Positions 1 through 7,729 of a stretch of DNA of 40,602 nt are shown here, in pieces; the stretch's first letter is position 1, and each line of letters starts with the position of its first letter. This stretch comes from an uncultured Flavobacteriales bacterium (GTDB lineage: Bacteria; Bacteroidota; Bacteroidia; Flavobacteriales; Schleiferiaceae). Location: assembly GCA_938084135.1 (NCBI GenBank), contig CALKDS010000079.1:1-40602 (forward strand), given 5' to 3'. The notes under the pieces are model-generated. The model was not told the origin of the DNA, searched no databases, and was given only the letters and a program-made list of their open reading frames with translations. The translations under genes were made by a program, and so were the position numbers.

Positions 1-81
1 GGTGATCGTTATGTAAAACCAACAGGGAGAAGCTTAGGTGTACTGGATATTGAGCGGATGGTATATGCTGAGAAAATATAA
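1..81 (+). CDS. C-terminal fragment of an unrecognised protein
   Basis: Reading frame 1 is open from the window edge to a TAA at 79-81. It encodes 26 residues that end in RMVYAEKI. A strong hairpin terminator follows about 90 bases downstream on the same strand, which fits a gene end. The fragment is too short and too generic to assign to a family, so no function is proposed. The reading frame itself is an inference from the open frame plus the downstream terminator. Confidence 0.5.
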   Translation, partial: GDRYVKPTGRSLGVLDIERMVYAEKI

Positions 82-170
82 TTTCATAAATGAAATTTTG
101 ATTAAAATCGTTCAGAATTCTATAAGCAATTCTACCAGCCCAGTAGGTATCTACAAATATTTAAATGAGA

Positions 171-194
171 AAACCCACTCAAATTAGTGGGTTT
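171..194 (+). terminator. Hairpin terminator after the partial left-end gene
   Basis: A perfect 9-bp stem (AAACCCACT, six-base loop, AGTGGGTTT) is followed by an AT-rich tail. It lies downstream of the gene ending at 81. The arms start with A and end with T runs, so it could also stop transcription arriving on the minus strand from the tRNA. Confidence 0.75.
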
Positions 195-244
195 ATTAAA
201 TATTTGGATTAATTCATTTACAGGAGATAATAATGATGCAAATA

Positions 245-278
245 AAAAACGGACCAGTAGTAATACTGATCCGTTTTT
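245..278 (-). terminator. Terminator of the metG/tRNA-Arg transcript
   Basis: Read on the minus strand, two 15-nt arms pair with one G-U wobble around a four-base loop and end in a run of five T. On the plus strand the same position is a C-A mismatch, so the structure is better suited to minus-strand RNA. It starts six bases after the tRNA-Arg 3' end. Confidence 0.8.
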
Positions 279-283
279 GGTAG

Positions 284-355
284 TAGCCCCGAGCAGAATC
301 GAACTGCTATCAAACGTTTAGGAAACGCCTATTCTATCCATTGAACTACGGGGCC
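284..355 (-). tRNA. tRNA-Arg (anticodon CCT)
   Basis: The minus strand folds into a 72-nt cloverleaf. The 7-bp acceptor has one G-T pair. The D stem is GTTC/GAAT. The anticodon stem GGCGT/ACGTT carries loop TTCCTAA with anticodon CCT, which reads AGG. The T stem is AGCAG/CTGCT with loop TTCGATT, and the discriminator is A. CCA is not encoded; the genomic sequence continues CTA. The gene begins only 23 bases after the metG stop codon on the same strand, and I see no clear promoter between them. It is probably processed from the metG transcript and terminated at 245-278. Confidence 0.95.
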
Positions 356-378
356 GATATGATTTAATCAATTTGTGG

Positions 379-2049
379 TTATGAAGTCTTTTTCAATTTA
401 GCTTTTTGGGTTTCCACTTCATGGTCTTCAATTTTCTCAAAAAGTAATTTTGCTTCACCCACTTTAGATCCAGGCATTACCAAAACCTTACCATTCAAAT
501 CACTCCACAACAATGGGGAAATGCCCAGCATGGAACGTATTTTCTCAGCAGAAAAAGGTATAAATGGATCGAATATCCCAGATAAAGCAGCGATAAATTG
601 AGTGACTGTTCCCATTATTTCTGACGTTCTTTGAGGGTCTGTTTTTATCTTTTTCCAAGGCTCTTCGTCAGCTAAGTATTTATTGCCTATCCTGGCCAAG
701 TTCATTGCTTCAGACAATCCTTCTCTAAACCTGTAAGCATCTAAAGAATGCGATACCTTATCCCTTTGAATGACGATTGAATTTAATAAGTCCGCATCCG
801 TCGAAGACTTGCCCAATTCTTGAACTACTCCCTGGTAATACTTATTATTTAAAACCATAACACGGTTTACTAAGTTTCCCAAAATTGATGCCAGCTCCGA
901 ATTATTTCGCAACTGAAAATCCGACCAAGTAAAGTCATTGTCTTTTGCTTCAGGCATGGTTGCGCACAAAGTATACCTTAAAGCATCTTGTTTTCCTGGG
1001 AAATCTTCTAAATATTCATGAAGCCATACCGCCCAATTTTTTGATGTGGAGAGCTTCTCTCCTTCCAGATTTAAAAACTCATTTGCTGGAATGTCTTCTG
1101 GCAATATATAATCGCCATGCTCCATAAGTATTGCAGGAAATATTATTGAATGAAACACAATATTATCTTTTCCAATAAAATGAACCAACCTTGTATCGTC
1201 TGCTTTCCACCATTTTTCCCATTGGTCACCAAAGAGCTCTTGAGTTGCAGTAATGTATCCTAAGGGAGCATCAAACCAGACATATAAAACTTTACCTTCT
1301 GCACCTGCAATTGGGACAGAAACTCCCCAATCTAAGTCACGCGTCATACTCCTAGGTTGAAGGCCATCTCCAGAATCCAACCATGACTTACATTGGCCCA
1401 GAACATTTGGTTTCCAATTCGGATGAGACTCAATATAGGAACGGATTTTAGGGGCTAACTTGTCTAACGGCAAAAACCAATTTTTTGTCTTTCTTATTTC
1501 AGGAGCAGCATCAGAAAGTGTTGATTTAGGATTAATTAAATCCATAGGGCTCAGGGTAGCTCCACATTGTTCACATTGATCACCGTACGCATTTTCACTT
1601 TTACATTTAGGACATGTACCCGTTATGTATCGATCCGCTAAAAATTGTTGTGCTACAGGATCATAATACTGATCTGTCTCTCGAACTTCAAAAGTGCCCT
1701 TTTCATCTAACTTCTTAAAAAAAGAACTTGCAACATCAGCATGCTTTGGGGATGAAGTTCTTGAGTAAATATCAAAGCTTACTCCAAAATCACTTAAGGC
1801 TTCTTGCATCATTGCATTATAACGATCTACAATAACAGTCGGTGTGACATTTTCTTTTCGAGCTTTCATTGTTATTGCCATGCCGTGCTCATCAGAGCCA
1901 CAAACAAAGGCAACCTCTTTTCCCCTCATGCGTAGATACCTGACATAAATATCTGCTGGCAGGTAGCACCCTGCAAGATGACCAATATGTATCGGCCCAT
2001 TTGCATATGGCAAAGCTGCGGTAACGGTAGTTCGGTTATAAGACTTCAT
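379..2049 (-). CDS. metG: Methionyl-tRNA synthetase, short form without C-terminal tRNA-binding domain
   Basis: This is a cytoplasmic class I aminoacyl-tRNA synthetase that charges tRNA-Met. In the 556-residue product the HIGH motif is at 21-24, zinc-binding cysteines are at 146, 149, 159 and 162, and a KLSTS version of the KMSKS loop is at 332-336. An alpha-helical anticodon-binding domain follows. The start is set at the ATG at 2047-2049, because MetRS proteins begin just before the HIGH region and a TACTTTTG promoter element lies six bases upstream. An in-frame extension to 2142 would run through that promoter and into the divergent gene. Many Bacteroidota MetRS proteins are near 680-690 residues with an EMAP/Trbp111-like C-terminal domain. 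That domain is absent here, and the tRNA-Arg gene starts 23 bases later. The family call is secure. Confidence 0.97.
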   Translation of the reverse strand: MKSYNRTTVTAALPYANGPIHIGHLAGCYLPADIYVRYLRMRGKEVAFVCGSDEHGMAITMKARKENVTPTVIVDRYNAMMQEALSDFGVSFDIYSRTSSPKHADVASSFFKKLDEKGTFEVRETDQYYDPVAQQFLADRYITGTCPKCKSENAYGDQCEQCGATLSPMDLINPKSTLSDAAPEIRKTKNWFLPLDKLAPKIRSYIESHPNWKPNVLGQCKSWLDSGDGLQPRSMTRDLDWGVSVPIAGAEGKVLYVWFDAPLGYITATQELFGDQWEKWWKADDTRLVHFIGKDNIVFHSIIFPAILMEHGDYILPEDIPANEFLNLEGEKLSTSKNWAVWLHEYLEDFPGKQDALRYTLCATMPEAKDNDFTWSDFQLRNNSELASILGNLVNRVMVLNNKYYQGVVQELGKSSTDADLLNSIVIQRDKVSHSLDAYRFREGLSEAMNLARIGNKYLADEEPWKKIKTDPQRTSEIMGTVTQFIAALSGIFDPFIPFSAEKIRSMLGISPLLWSDLNGKVLVMPGSKVGEAKLLFEKIEDHEVETQKAKLKKTS

Positions 2050-2055
2050 TAATGA

Positions 2056-2063
2056 CAAAAGTA
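2056..2063 (-). promoter_or_regulatory. metG promoter -7 element (TACTTTTG)
   Basis: The minus strand reads TACTTTTG, an exact match to the Bacteroidota -7 consensus TAnnTTTG. Only six bases separate it from the metG ATG, so the 5' leader would be absent or a few bases long. No good TTG -33 box is visible at the usual distance. Confidence 0.6.
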
Positions 2064-2089
2064 CAAACGTGTGTACCTTGTAAACACCT

Positions 2090-3013
2090 ATGAAACGAAG
2101 TATTATTCCCCCTTTTCTAGAGCGAGGTTCTGGAATAGCCATTGTAGCCCCTTCTCGTCATGCTCAAACTCATGTTGTAGAACTTGCCGAAAGCTGGATT
2201 AAAAAACAGGGATGGGTTCCTTTCCGTGCTCCAAATCTAGGAGCTCAAGAAAATCAATTTGGCGGCACAGATGAGCAACGATCCAACGATTTTAATTGGG
2301 CGATATCTAATCCAGATGTTAATGCTATTTGGAGCATAAGAGGGGGCTATGGAGCAGTTAGAATGGTTGACCAGATAAATTGGAAAAATATTCAAAAACA
2401 ACCTAAATGGATTATTGGATTCAGCGATTTTACCGTGCTATTGAGCCATTCTATAACAAATGAAATCTCAGCAGTTCATAGCTGGATGCCTCTCCAAATT
2501 CCATTACTAAGCAATAAAAGCCTAGATGGATTAGCCGATCTCCTTAGAGGAAAGCCAAACGCACTCCAAGCAAAACATAATTCTATAAATCATCACGGAA
2601 TTACTATCGGCAGGCTCGTCGGAGGCAACTTATCCGTATTATACAGTCTCTTGGGCTCTCCTAGCTTTCCAAAGCTAGATGGATGTATTCTGGCATTGGA
2701 AGATTTAGATGAATACAAATACCATATTGATAGAATGATGAACGCTATGCGAAGATCTCAAGTTTTTAATCATTTATCTGGTGTTGTAATCGGAAGCTTT
2801 TCTGATATTAAAGATAATGAGCAAGAATTCGGACAAGAAGTGTATGAAATAATTAAAGCAAATATCCCAAGCTCCATTCCAATAGGTGTAGATCTCCCTT
2901 TTGGGCATACTTCTAAAAATGAGCCATTTATAAATGGATTTAATTATCAACTAGAAGTAAATGACTCGGGATCAAGGCTTGAACCCCTTCCATTGGCATT
3001 TAAGAACGAATAA
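2090..3013 (+). CDS. S66 family peptidase (LD-carboxypeptidase/MccF-like)
   Basis: Members of this serine peptidase family trim the terminal D-Ala from muropeptide tetrapeptides during cell-wall recycling, or act on microcin C-type compounds. The 307-residue product has the family's nucleophile motif GFSD with Ser112, the preceding RGGYG motif at 84-88, Glu204 in LALED and His273 in FGH. Together these form the expected Ser-Glu-His triad. There is no signal peptide, which fits a cytoplasmic recycling enzyme. The gene is divergent from metG, with only 40 bases between the two start codons. A TACCTTG sequence at 2074-2080 is the best candidate -7 element. Which substrate it uses cannot be read from the sequence. 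Confidence 0.9.
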   Translation: MKRSIIPPFLERGSGIAIVAPSRHAQTHVVELAESWIKKQGWVPFRAPNLGAQENQFGGTDEQRSNDFNWAISNPDVNAIWSIRGGYGAVRMVDQINWKNIQKQPKWIIGFSDFTVLLSHSITNEISAVHSWMPLQIPLLSNKSLDGLADLLRGKPNALQAKHNSINHHGITIGRLVGGNLSVLYSLLGSPSFPKLDGCILALEDLDEYKYHIDRMMNAMRRSQVFNHLSGVVIGSFSDIKDNEQEFGQEVYEIIKANIPSSIPIGVDLPFGHTSKNEPFINGFNYQLEVNDSGSRLEPLPLAFKNE

Positions 3014-3105
3014 ATCAACAAAAAATAAGAATTTAAGAAAATAAATTCTCCTCGATAGGCTTTAGAAGCTTTTATTTTTGAGCTTAACGAGGTTTAGGAA
3101 TTGAC

Positions 3106-3113
3106 TACCTTCG
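3106..3113 (+). promoter_or_regulatory. Possible -7 element for the pseudouridine synthase gene (TACCTTCG)
   Basis: TACCTTCG differs from TAnnTTTG at one position and ends 18 bases before the ATG at 3132. No TTG lies at the standard spacing; the nearest is 25 bases upstream. The surrounding 118-base gap also contains an imperfect inverted repeat (CCTCG at 3050-3054 and CGAGG at 3088-3092, with AAGCT/AGCTT inside). Confidence 0.35.
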
Positions 3114-3131
3114 AAGAAATATTATATCCTG

Positions 3132-4292
3132 ATGAAAGATCAGCGTTCTTCGCGAAATTCTAGACCCTCCGACCGATCAAATAATTCGGGACGAAATGAA
3201 AGCACATCTGGTCGTGGCATCCAAAAATCCCCTCACCACAGAAGCTCTAATGTGCCGGGGGAAAGAAACTCAAGATCCCAAAGCGATCATAGTTCAGATT
3301 ATCGAAAGAGAAATTTTGAGGATAACCGGAGTGGGAGAAAAAGTGACACTTCAAAATTATTTTCTAAAAGTGATGCTGGAAAACCCAATGAAAGATGGTC
3401 ATCCAAGCCCCCAAGAGATAAGAATTCTGATATTAAGCCTAGGAATTTCACTGATAGAAGTCATGGAAATTCTAAAGACAAACCTATTCGGGGCAACTCA
3501 AGCTATGGGAAAAGTAAATTTTCTTCATTTAAACCAGCGGGTAAATTAAAATTTCGCACCGCTGAAGAATATGCTCCCCAAAGTGGAACTATGAGACTAA
3601 ATCGTTTCCTTGCCCATGCTGGGATTTGCTCAAGAAGAGAAGCAGATAATTTAATCGCAGATGGTCTGGTTACTGTAAATGGGACCGTGGTAACCGAAAT
3701 GGGAACAAAAGTTAAAGATACCGACCAGGTGCGCTATGGTGGCGAATTGCTTAAGTCTGAAAAGAAAGTATATGTCTTACTGAATAAACCAAAAGGTTTT
3801 ATAACTACGGTTGATGATGAAAAAGCTCGTAAAACTGTTATGGATTTAGTATCAAATGCCTGTTCGGAGAGAATATATCCTGTTGGCCGTCTTGACAGAT
3901 CCACAACTGGTGTATTACTATTGACCAATGACGGTATGCTTGCTAAAAAGCTAACTCACCCGAGTCACGGAGCTAAAAAAATATATATGGTAACCTTAGA
4001 TAAGCCATTTCATACCAGTGATCTGGCAAAATTAAGAAACGGTATAGAGCTTGAAGACGGAATGGCTCAAGTAGATTATGTTGAGTTTGTAAAGGAGAAT
4101 GATAAGTATACCTTAGGCGTAGAAATCCATATTGGTAAGAATAGAATTGTTCGAAGAATGTTTGAAGCTCTTGGATATGAAGTTTCTAAACTAGATCGCA
4201 GTTCTTTTGCAGGTCTAACAAAAAAAGGCTTAAACCGTGGTCAATATAAAATGCTCGATTCCAAAGACTTATCCTTTCTAAAGATGCTTTAA
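3132..4292 (+). CDS. RsuA/RluB/RluE/RluF-family rRNA pseudouridine synthase with a disordered N-terminal extension
   Basis: The enzyme isomerises a uridine in rRNA to pseudouridine. In the 386-residue product, residues 1-140 are low-complexity and rich in Arg, Ser, Asn, Asp, Lys and Gly, so probably disordered. An S4 RNA-binding domain begins near residue 154 (RLNRFLAHAG). The catalytic domain has the GRLDRSTTG motif with Asp255 as nucleophile. RluB-type enzymes without the extension are about 240-290 residues. Arg/Lys-rich N-terminal extensions are common on this enzyme in Bacteroidota. The next gene starts three bases after the stop, so the two are almost certainly cotranscribed. Whether 23S (RluB-like) or 16S (RsuA-like) rRNA is the target is not resolved. 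Confidence 0.92.
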   Translation: MKDQRSSRNSRPSDRSNNSGRNESTSGRGIQKSPHHRSSNVPGERNSRSQSDHSSDYRKRNFEDNRSGRKSDTSKLFSKSDAGKPNERWSSKPPRDKNSDIKPRNFTDRSHGNSKDKPIRGNSSYGKSKFSSFKPAGKLKFRTAEEYAPQSGTMRLNRFLAHAGICSRREADNLIADGLVTVNGTVVTEMGTKVKDTDQVRYGGELLKSEKKVYVLLNKPKGFITTVDDEKARKTVMDLVSNACSERIYPVGRLDRSTTGVLLLTNDGMLAKKLTHPSHGAKKIYMVTLDKPFHTSDLAKLRNGIELEDGMAQVDYVEFVKENDKYTLGVEIHIGKNRIVRRMFEALGYEVSKLDRSSFAGLTKKGLNRGQYKMLDSKDLSFLKML

Positions 4293-4294
4293 GT

Positions 4295-6793
4295 ATGCGT
4301 AAAGCTTTTATTATCATCGGTGTGATTTTTAGCGCAGTAATGATTGGGCTTATTGTCGTTTTTAGTTATCTCCAGATAAATTCTAGCTCTATTCGAGAAA
4401 AACTTTTGATGGTAGTTAACGATCAATTAAATGTTCCAGTATCGGCCGAAAAACTGGAGATTGTAATACTTGAAAAGTTTCCAAATGTATCATTAAGACT
4501 AAACAACGTTCTAATAGAAAGCACTTTAGATTTTAAAGAGTCAGACACCCTTTTATTTTGTCAAAATCTTTATATCGAATTTGGACTTATTTCAATTCTG
4601 AAGGAAAATATAATACTGCGTAGCATATCAGCTTATGAGGGGAAATTAAATCTGAAATGGGGTGCAGATGGAGTTAATAATTATAACATTTTTAAAAAAG
4701 ATTCTCTCAATTCAAATGCATACATAGATTTAAAGAGCTTAACTCTGATGAATACCGAAATAACAATGGAGGGCTTAAAGGAATCTTCATTACATTATAA
4801 ATTCATTGCAAAGCGCATAAAATTGTCAGGTTTGTTGGATCAAAATGCCATTAATGCAAATGCCAACTGGGAAATATATGTCCCTAATTGGAATGAGCAG
4901 TCCATATTTATATCGGGATCAACTGACTTTTATTCTAATGCTGAATCAAAAAATATTGAAGTCAGAAATGGACAATTAGACTTAAACGGGTGGAAACTAA
5001 AATTAGATGGGACAATAGAAGATAACCAGGGAAACTGGACGGCAAAAGCAAAAAACCTCGATATGTCTGAAGTAATAACACTATTGCCAAAAGATCTTAT
5101 CCCCGCCTCCAAGACAGTAATAGCCGATGGCAATCTTGATCTTGAATTAAAAGCCAATACAACAATTTCGGGAACACACTTAAGTGCCAACGGGAAATGG
5201 ACTAATGGCTATATCAATGCCAATGATTCATATTTTATTGGAAGCGATATAAATGCCGATATCACTTTTGACAATGGACGTTTTAACTCCAAAGAGAGCT
5301 CATCTCTAAGTATTAAAAACATATCATGTCAATCTCTAGACACAGAACTAAGTGGATCTTTATATATGAGTAATTTTAATTCACCCCAGTGCAAAGCTTT
5401 AGTACAATTTGATTCTAAATGGATGGATTTAATGCATTGGCTAAGCTACTCGACATGGGAAGGAAGTGACGGCACATTAAAGGGGAAAATTGAATGGAGT
5501 AAAAAATTTAAGAGTCTTAATGATTTACGTGCAAATGGAATTTGGGGAGGGAAATGGAACGGTTTGCTCTCTATTCCAACTGCTAATTTGAGAGTAGATG
5601 GTGCAAATAATCCAACTCTATTATCAGATCTAGAGATTCAGTTAAAAGGTTATGACTTAGAAATATTAAAGGGATCAATTCAAACTTTAGATACCAAGGC
5701 TAAAGTCAAGGGGATAGTTAAAAATGTTTTTAATGACATTGAAAATTATTATAGATTTCAAATAACAGGAGGAGAGTGGAAAATAGAAGATGTTATTGAT
5801 TGGAGAATTTGGAATGCAAATTTCACTGGAAGTGATGACAATAGTTTTGAATCCAGCTATGAATTTGCATTAGCTGCAAATAGATTTACTCTAAACGACT
5901 TTAGCGGGACTGATATAAAATCAACGATAAAAGGAAAAGGGCTTAATGCTAAAACTGATGATTTTTTTGTCCGCCATTCTGGAGGAACCATATCGAGCTC
6001 CATTGAGTGGCGTGAATTAAATGATGGCTCAGGTCAGTTGCGCGTTGACGGAGGAGTTAAAAAAGTGGAACTAAAAGAAATCTTCCGATCATTTAATAAT
6101 TTTGATCAAAATCATATTACCGATAAAAATCTATCAGGCATTTTAGATTCAAGAGCACAGGTACGAATAGATTTTGACTCAAGCTTGAATATTTTACCTG
6201 AAAAAATTATTGCAGATATTGAATTCAATATTCAGAACGGACGACTCATAAATTTTGAAACTTTAAAAGCATTGAAAAGGTTCTCGGAAGTTGATAAATT
6301 AACTGATGTTAAATTTAGCCCATTTACAAACCGGATTAGAATTGCAAATGAGGTTGTCATGATTCCTGAAATGATTCTCGAAAATAATGCCTTAACATTA
6401 AAAATAGCTGGAACACACAGTTTTGAGAATGATATGGACTTTTTGATAAAGATGCAACTTAGAAATATTGTGGGGAACAAAAAACAAGCCAGATCTAAAG
6501 GTATTGATGAATTCATAAAAGAAAAAAATCAGACCGAGAAGGTTTGGATTCCAATAAAAGTTAAAGGACCAGCAGAAAACCTAAAATTTAGTATCGATGC
6601 AAAAAAAATAGGTGAAGAACTCAAATCAAACTTAAAAAATGATTGGAAGAAGCAATCTGAAGACTTGAAAAATATTTTTCAAAAAGGTGAAAAATTAAAA
6701 AAAGAAGAACCCGAATATGAATTTCAGTGGGAAGAAGAACCCGATACAAATCGTTTATTCAGTGAATCTATTCGTTCGTTCAATAGACGTTAG
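4295..6793 (+). CDS. AsmA-like envelope protein
   Basis: The 832-residue product starts with one hydrophobic segment (about residues 5-27) and continues as a long, beta-rich, probably periplasmic region. The N-terminal part (LLMVVNDQLNVPVSAEKLEI) has the AsmA-family arrangement. The C-terminal third resembles the AsmA_2 region, and a Lys/Glu-rich charged tail follows. AsmA-like proteins are relatives of TamB and YhdP and are thought to bridge the periplasm and move lipids to the outer membrane. The start codon lies two bases after the pseudouridine synthase stop codon. The family call rests on overall architecture, because this superfamily has few fixed residues. Confidence 0.8.
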   Translation: MRKAFIIIGVIFSAVMIGLIVVFSYLQINSSSIREKLLMVVNDQLNVPVSAEKLEIVILEKFPNVSLRLNNVLIESTLDFKESDTLLFCQNLYIEFGLISILKENIILRSISAYEGKLNLKWGADGVNNYNIFKKDSLNSNAYIDLKSLTLMNTEITMEGLKESSLHYKFIAKRIKLSGLLDQNAINANANWEIYVPNWNEQSIFISGSTDFYSNAESKNIEVRNGQLDLNGWKLKLDGTIEDNQGNWTAKAKNLDMSEVITLLPKDLIPASKTVIADGNLDLELKANTTISGTHLSANGKWTNGYINANDSYFIGSDINADITFDNGRFNSKESSSLSIKNISCQSLDTELSGSLYMSNFNSPQCKALVQFDSKWMDLMHWLSYSTWEGSDGTLKGKIEWSKKFKSLNDLRANGIWGGKWNGLLSIPTANLRVDGANNPTLLSDLEIQLKGYDLEILKGSIQTLDTKAKVKGIVKNVFNDIENYYRFQITGGEWKIEDVIDWRIWNANFTGSDDNSFESSYEFALAANRFTLNDFSGTDIKSTIKGKGLNAKTDDFFVRHSGGTISSSIEWRELNDGSGQLRVDGGVKKVELKEIFRSFNNFDQNHITDKNLSGILDSRAQVRIDFDSSLNILPEKIIADIEFNIQNGRLINFETLKALKRFSEVDKLTDVKFSPFTNRIRIANEVVMIPEMILENNALTLKIAGTHSFENDMDFLIKMQLRNIVGNKKQARSKGIDEFIKEKNQTEKVWIPIKVKGPAENLKFSIDAKKIGEELKSNLKNDWKKQSEDLKNIFQKGEKLKKEEPEYEFQWEEEPDTNRLFSESIRSFNRR

Positions 6794-6810
6794 AAGTTTT
6801 TTATTTATTC

Positions 6811-6841
6811 TTTGGCGAAATCATTTTAGCACCTACATTTG
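6811..6841 (+). promoter_or_regulatory. Consensus Bacteroidota promoter (TTTG-N19-TACATTTG)
   Basis: A -33 TTTG at 6811-6814, a 19-base spacer and TACATTTG at 6834-6841 match the primary sigma factor consensus of the phylum. This is the best promoter in the window. The start codon GTG at 6846 is only four bases past the -7 element, where the transcription start itself is expected. Confidence 0.8.
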
Positions 6842-6845
6842 AAAT

Positions 6846-7226
6846 GTGAAAAAAGTAATTGTTCTTTTATTGATGATGATTTTTGGACTTTCGACGGAAG
6901 CCCAAACAAATCCTAATGAGAATAATGATTGTGGATTTTTTCATCCCAATGCTTTTTCACCAAATCGAGACAATTTCAATGATGAATTTCGTGTGATTGT
7001 CCAAAATAATTGTGATCCCATTTCTTATCACCTGCGAATTTTTGATAGATACGGACGTCTCGTTTTTGAAAGCATGGACCCAAATGAATCTTGGAACGGT
7101 GAGTATAATGCCCGCCAGGTAAAAGAAGGTGTCTATCTATGGCAACTACAAGCTGTCTATACAGTCCCAAGCGGTTCAGAATCCGTAAGGCTAGACGAAA
7201 AGGGCAGTGTTATGTTAATGAGGTGA
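6846..7226 (+). CDS. Small secreted protein consisting of a T9SS type B sorting domain (CHU_C-like)
   Basis: The 126-residue product has a signal peptide (KKVIVLLLMMIFGLSTEAQ, cleavage near residue 20). Almost all of the rest matches the gliding-motility C-terminal (CHU_C, type B) sorting domain: HPNAFSPNRDNFND at 33-46, an LRIFDRYGRLVFES core, WNGEYNARQVKEGVY, and a final beta-strand before the stop. Normally this domain is the tail of a large adhesin or enzyme and directs export by the type IX secretion system; here no passenger is present. The GTG start is chosen because it gives a complete signal peptide. The ATG at 6844 is in another frame and is followed at once by TGA. The product could be a self-standing surface protein or a remnant of a larger gene. 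Confidence 0.85.
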   Translation: MKKVIVLLLMMIFGLSTEAQTNPNENNDCGFFHPNAFSPNRDNFNDEFRVIVQNNCDPISYHLRIFDRYGRLVFESMDPNESWNGEYNARQVKEGVYLWQLQAVYTVPSGSESVRLDEKGSVMLMR

Positions 7227-7270
7227 TCATCTCTTAATAGCTGTATCTTTTATTTATTTCTGATTTTTGC

Positions 7271-7729
7271 ATGTGCTTTTTTTATAGATTAATCTTTTTT
7301 GCTTTTACTTTTTTTTCCTTTTTAAGTTATTTAAATGGTCAGCCTTATAAAATCAAATTTGAACTTGAATTTTACGAGAAGGGCAATAACCAAATTATTT
7401 CTAAAAATGCTAATTGGATGATTTCTCTTAGAGATGAAAAAGGCAAAGTAATTACTCAGCAGCTGTTTCCATTTAAAAACAAAAAACAAATTTGTGATAT
7501 CCAGGTACTAGATTATGGGACCTACACTGCGAATTTTTATTTAGATTTAAATAACAATCAAAAATTAGACAAAGGTATTTTAGGTCAACCGATAGAGCCT
7601 TATGCCTTCTCCAATGAAGCTCGAAACTATTTTGGGACGCCTTCAATTCGGTCTCAACAGTTTGACTTCTATGAAGAGAGTAAAATAATTGTTGTTCCCC
7701 TAAATTTCCACTTTAAAAATCCTTTTTAG
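7271..7729 (+). CDS. DUF2141 family secreted protein
   Basis: The 152-residue product begins with a hydrophobic, Phe-rich signal peptide ending near residue 23. The mature part shows the DUF2141 signature: an acidic DLNNNQKLD motif at 92-100 (calcium-site-like), GILGQPIEPYAFSN at 102-115 and a following FGTPS. DUF2141 proteins are small periplasmic or surface beta-sandwich proteins of unknown function. The gene lies 44 bases after the sorting-domain gene. Its 3' end overlaps the convergent hydrolase gene by four bases. The family call is firm; no role can be assigned. Confidence 0.85.
   Translation: MCFFYRLIFFAFTFFSFLSYLNGQPYKIKFELEFYEKGNNQIISKNANWMISLRDEKGKVITQQLFPFKNKKQICDIQVLDYGTYTANFYLDLNNNQKLDKGILGQPIEPYAFSNEARNYFGTPSIRSQQFDFYEESKIIVVPLNFHFKNPF

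Noticed and set aside
2050-2142. N-terminal extension of MetRS to 2142
   Set aside because: It would read through the metG promoter and into the divergent peptidase gene, and it adds residues unlike any MetRS N-terminus.
3050-3092. CCTCG...CGAGG inverted repeat with inner AAGCT/AGCTT as a terminator or riboswitch
   Set aside because: The two halves have very unequal spacing, there is no T run, and no known riboswitch core is recognisable. It is recorded only as an imperfect repeat.
3196-3549. A 117-codon open frame overlapping the 5' part of the pseudouridine synthase gene in another frame
   Set aside because: It lies in the low-complexity Arg/Ser/Asn-rich region, where biased codons keep alternate frames open. 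It has no promoter or recognisable motif, and the pseudouridine synthase frame explains the region.
3734-3928. Antisense open frames inside conserved genes (such as this one, and those at 945-1127, 10102-10341 and 32428-32667)
   Set aside because: They are mirror images of well-conserved coding sequence, with no independent start signals or domains.
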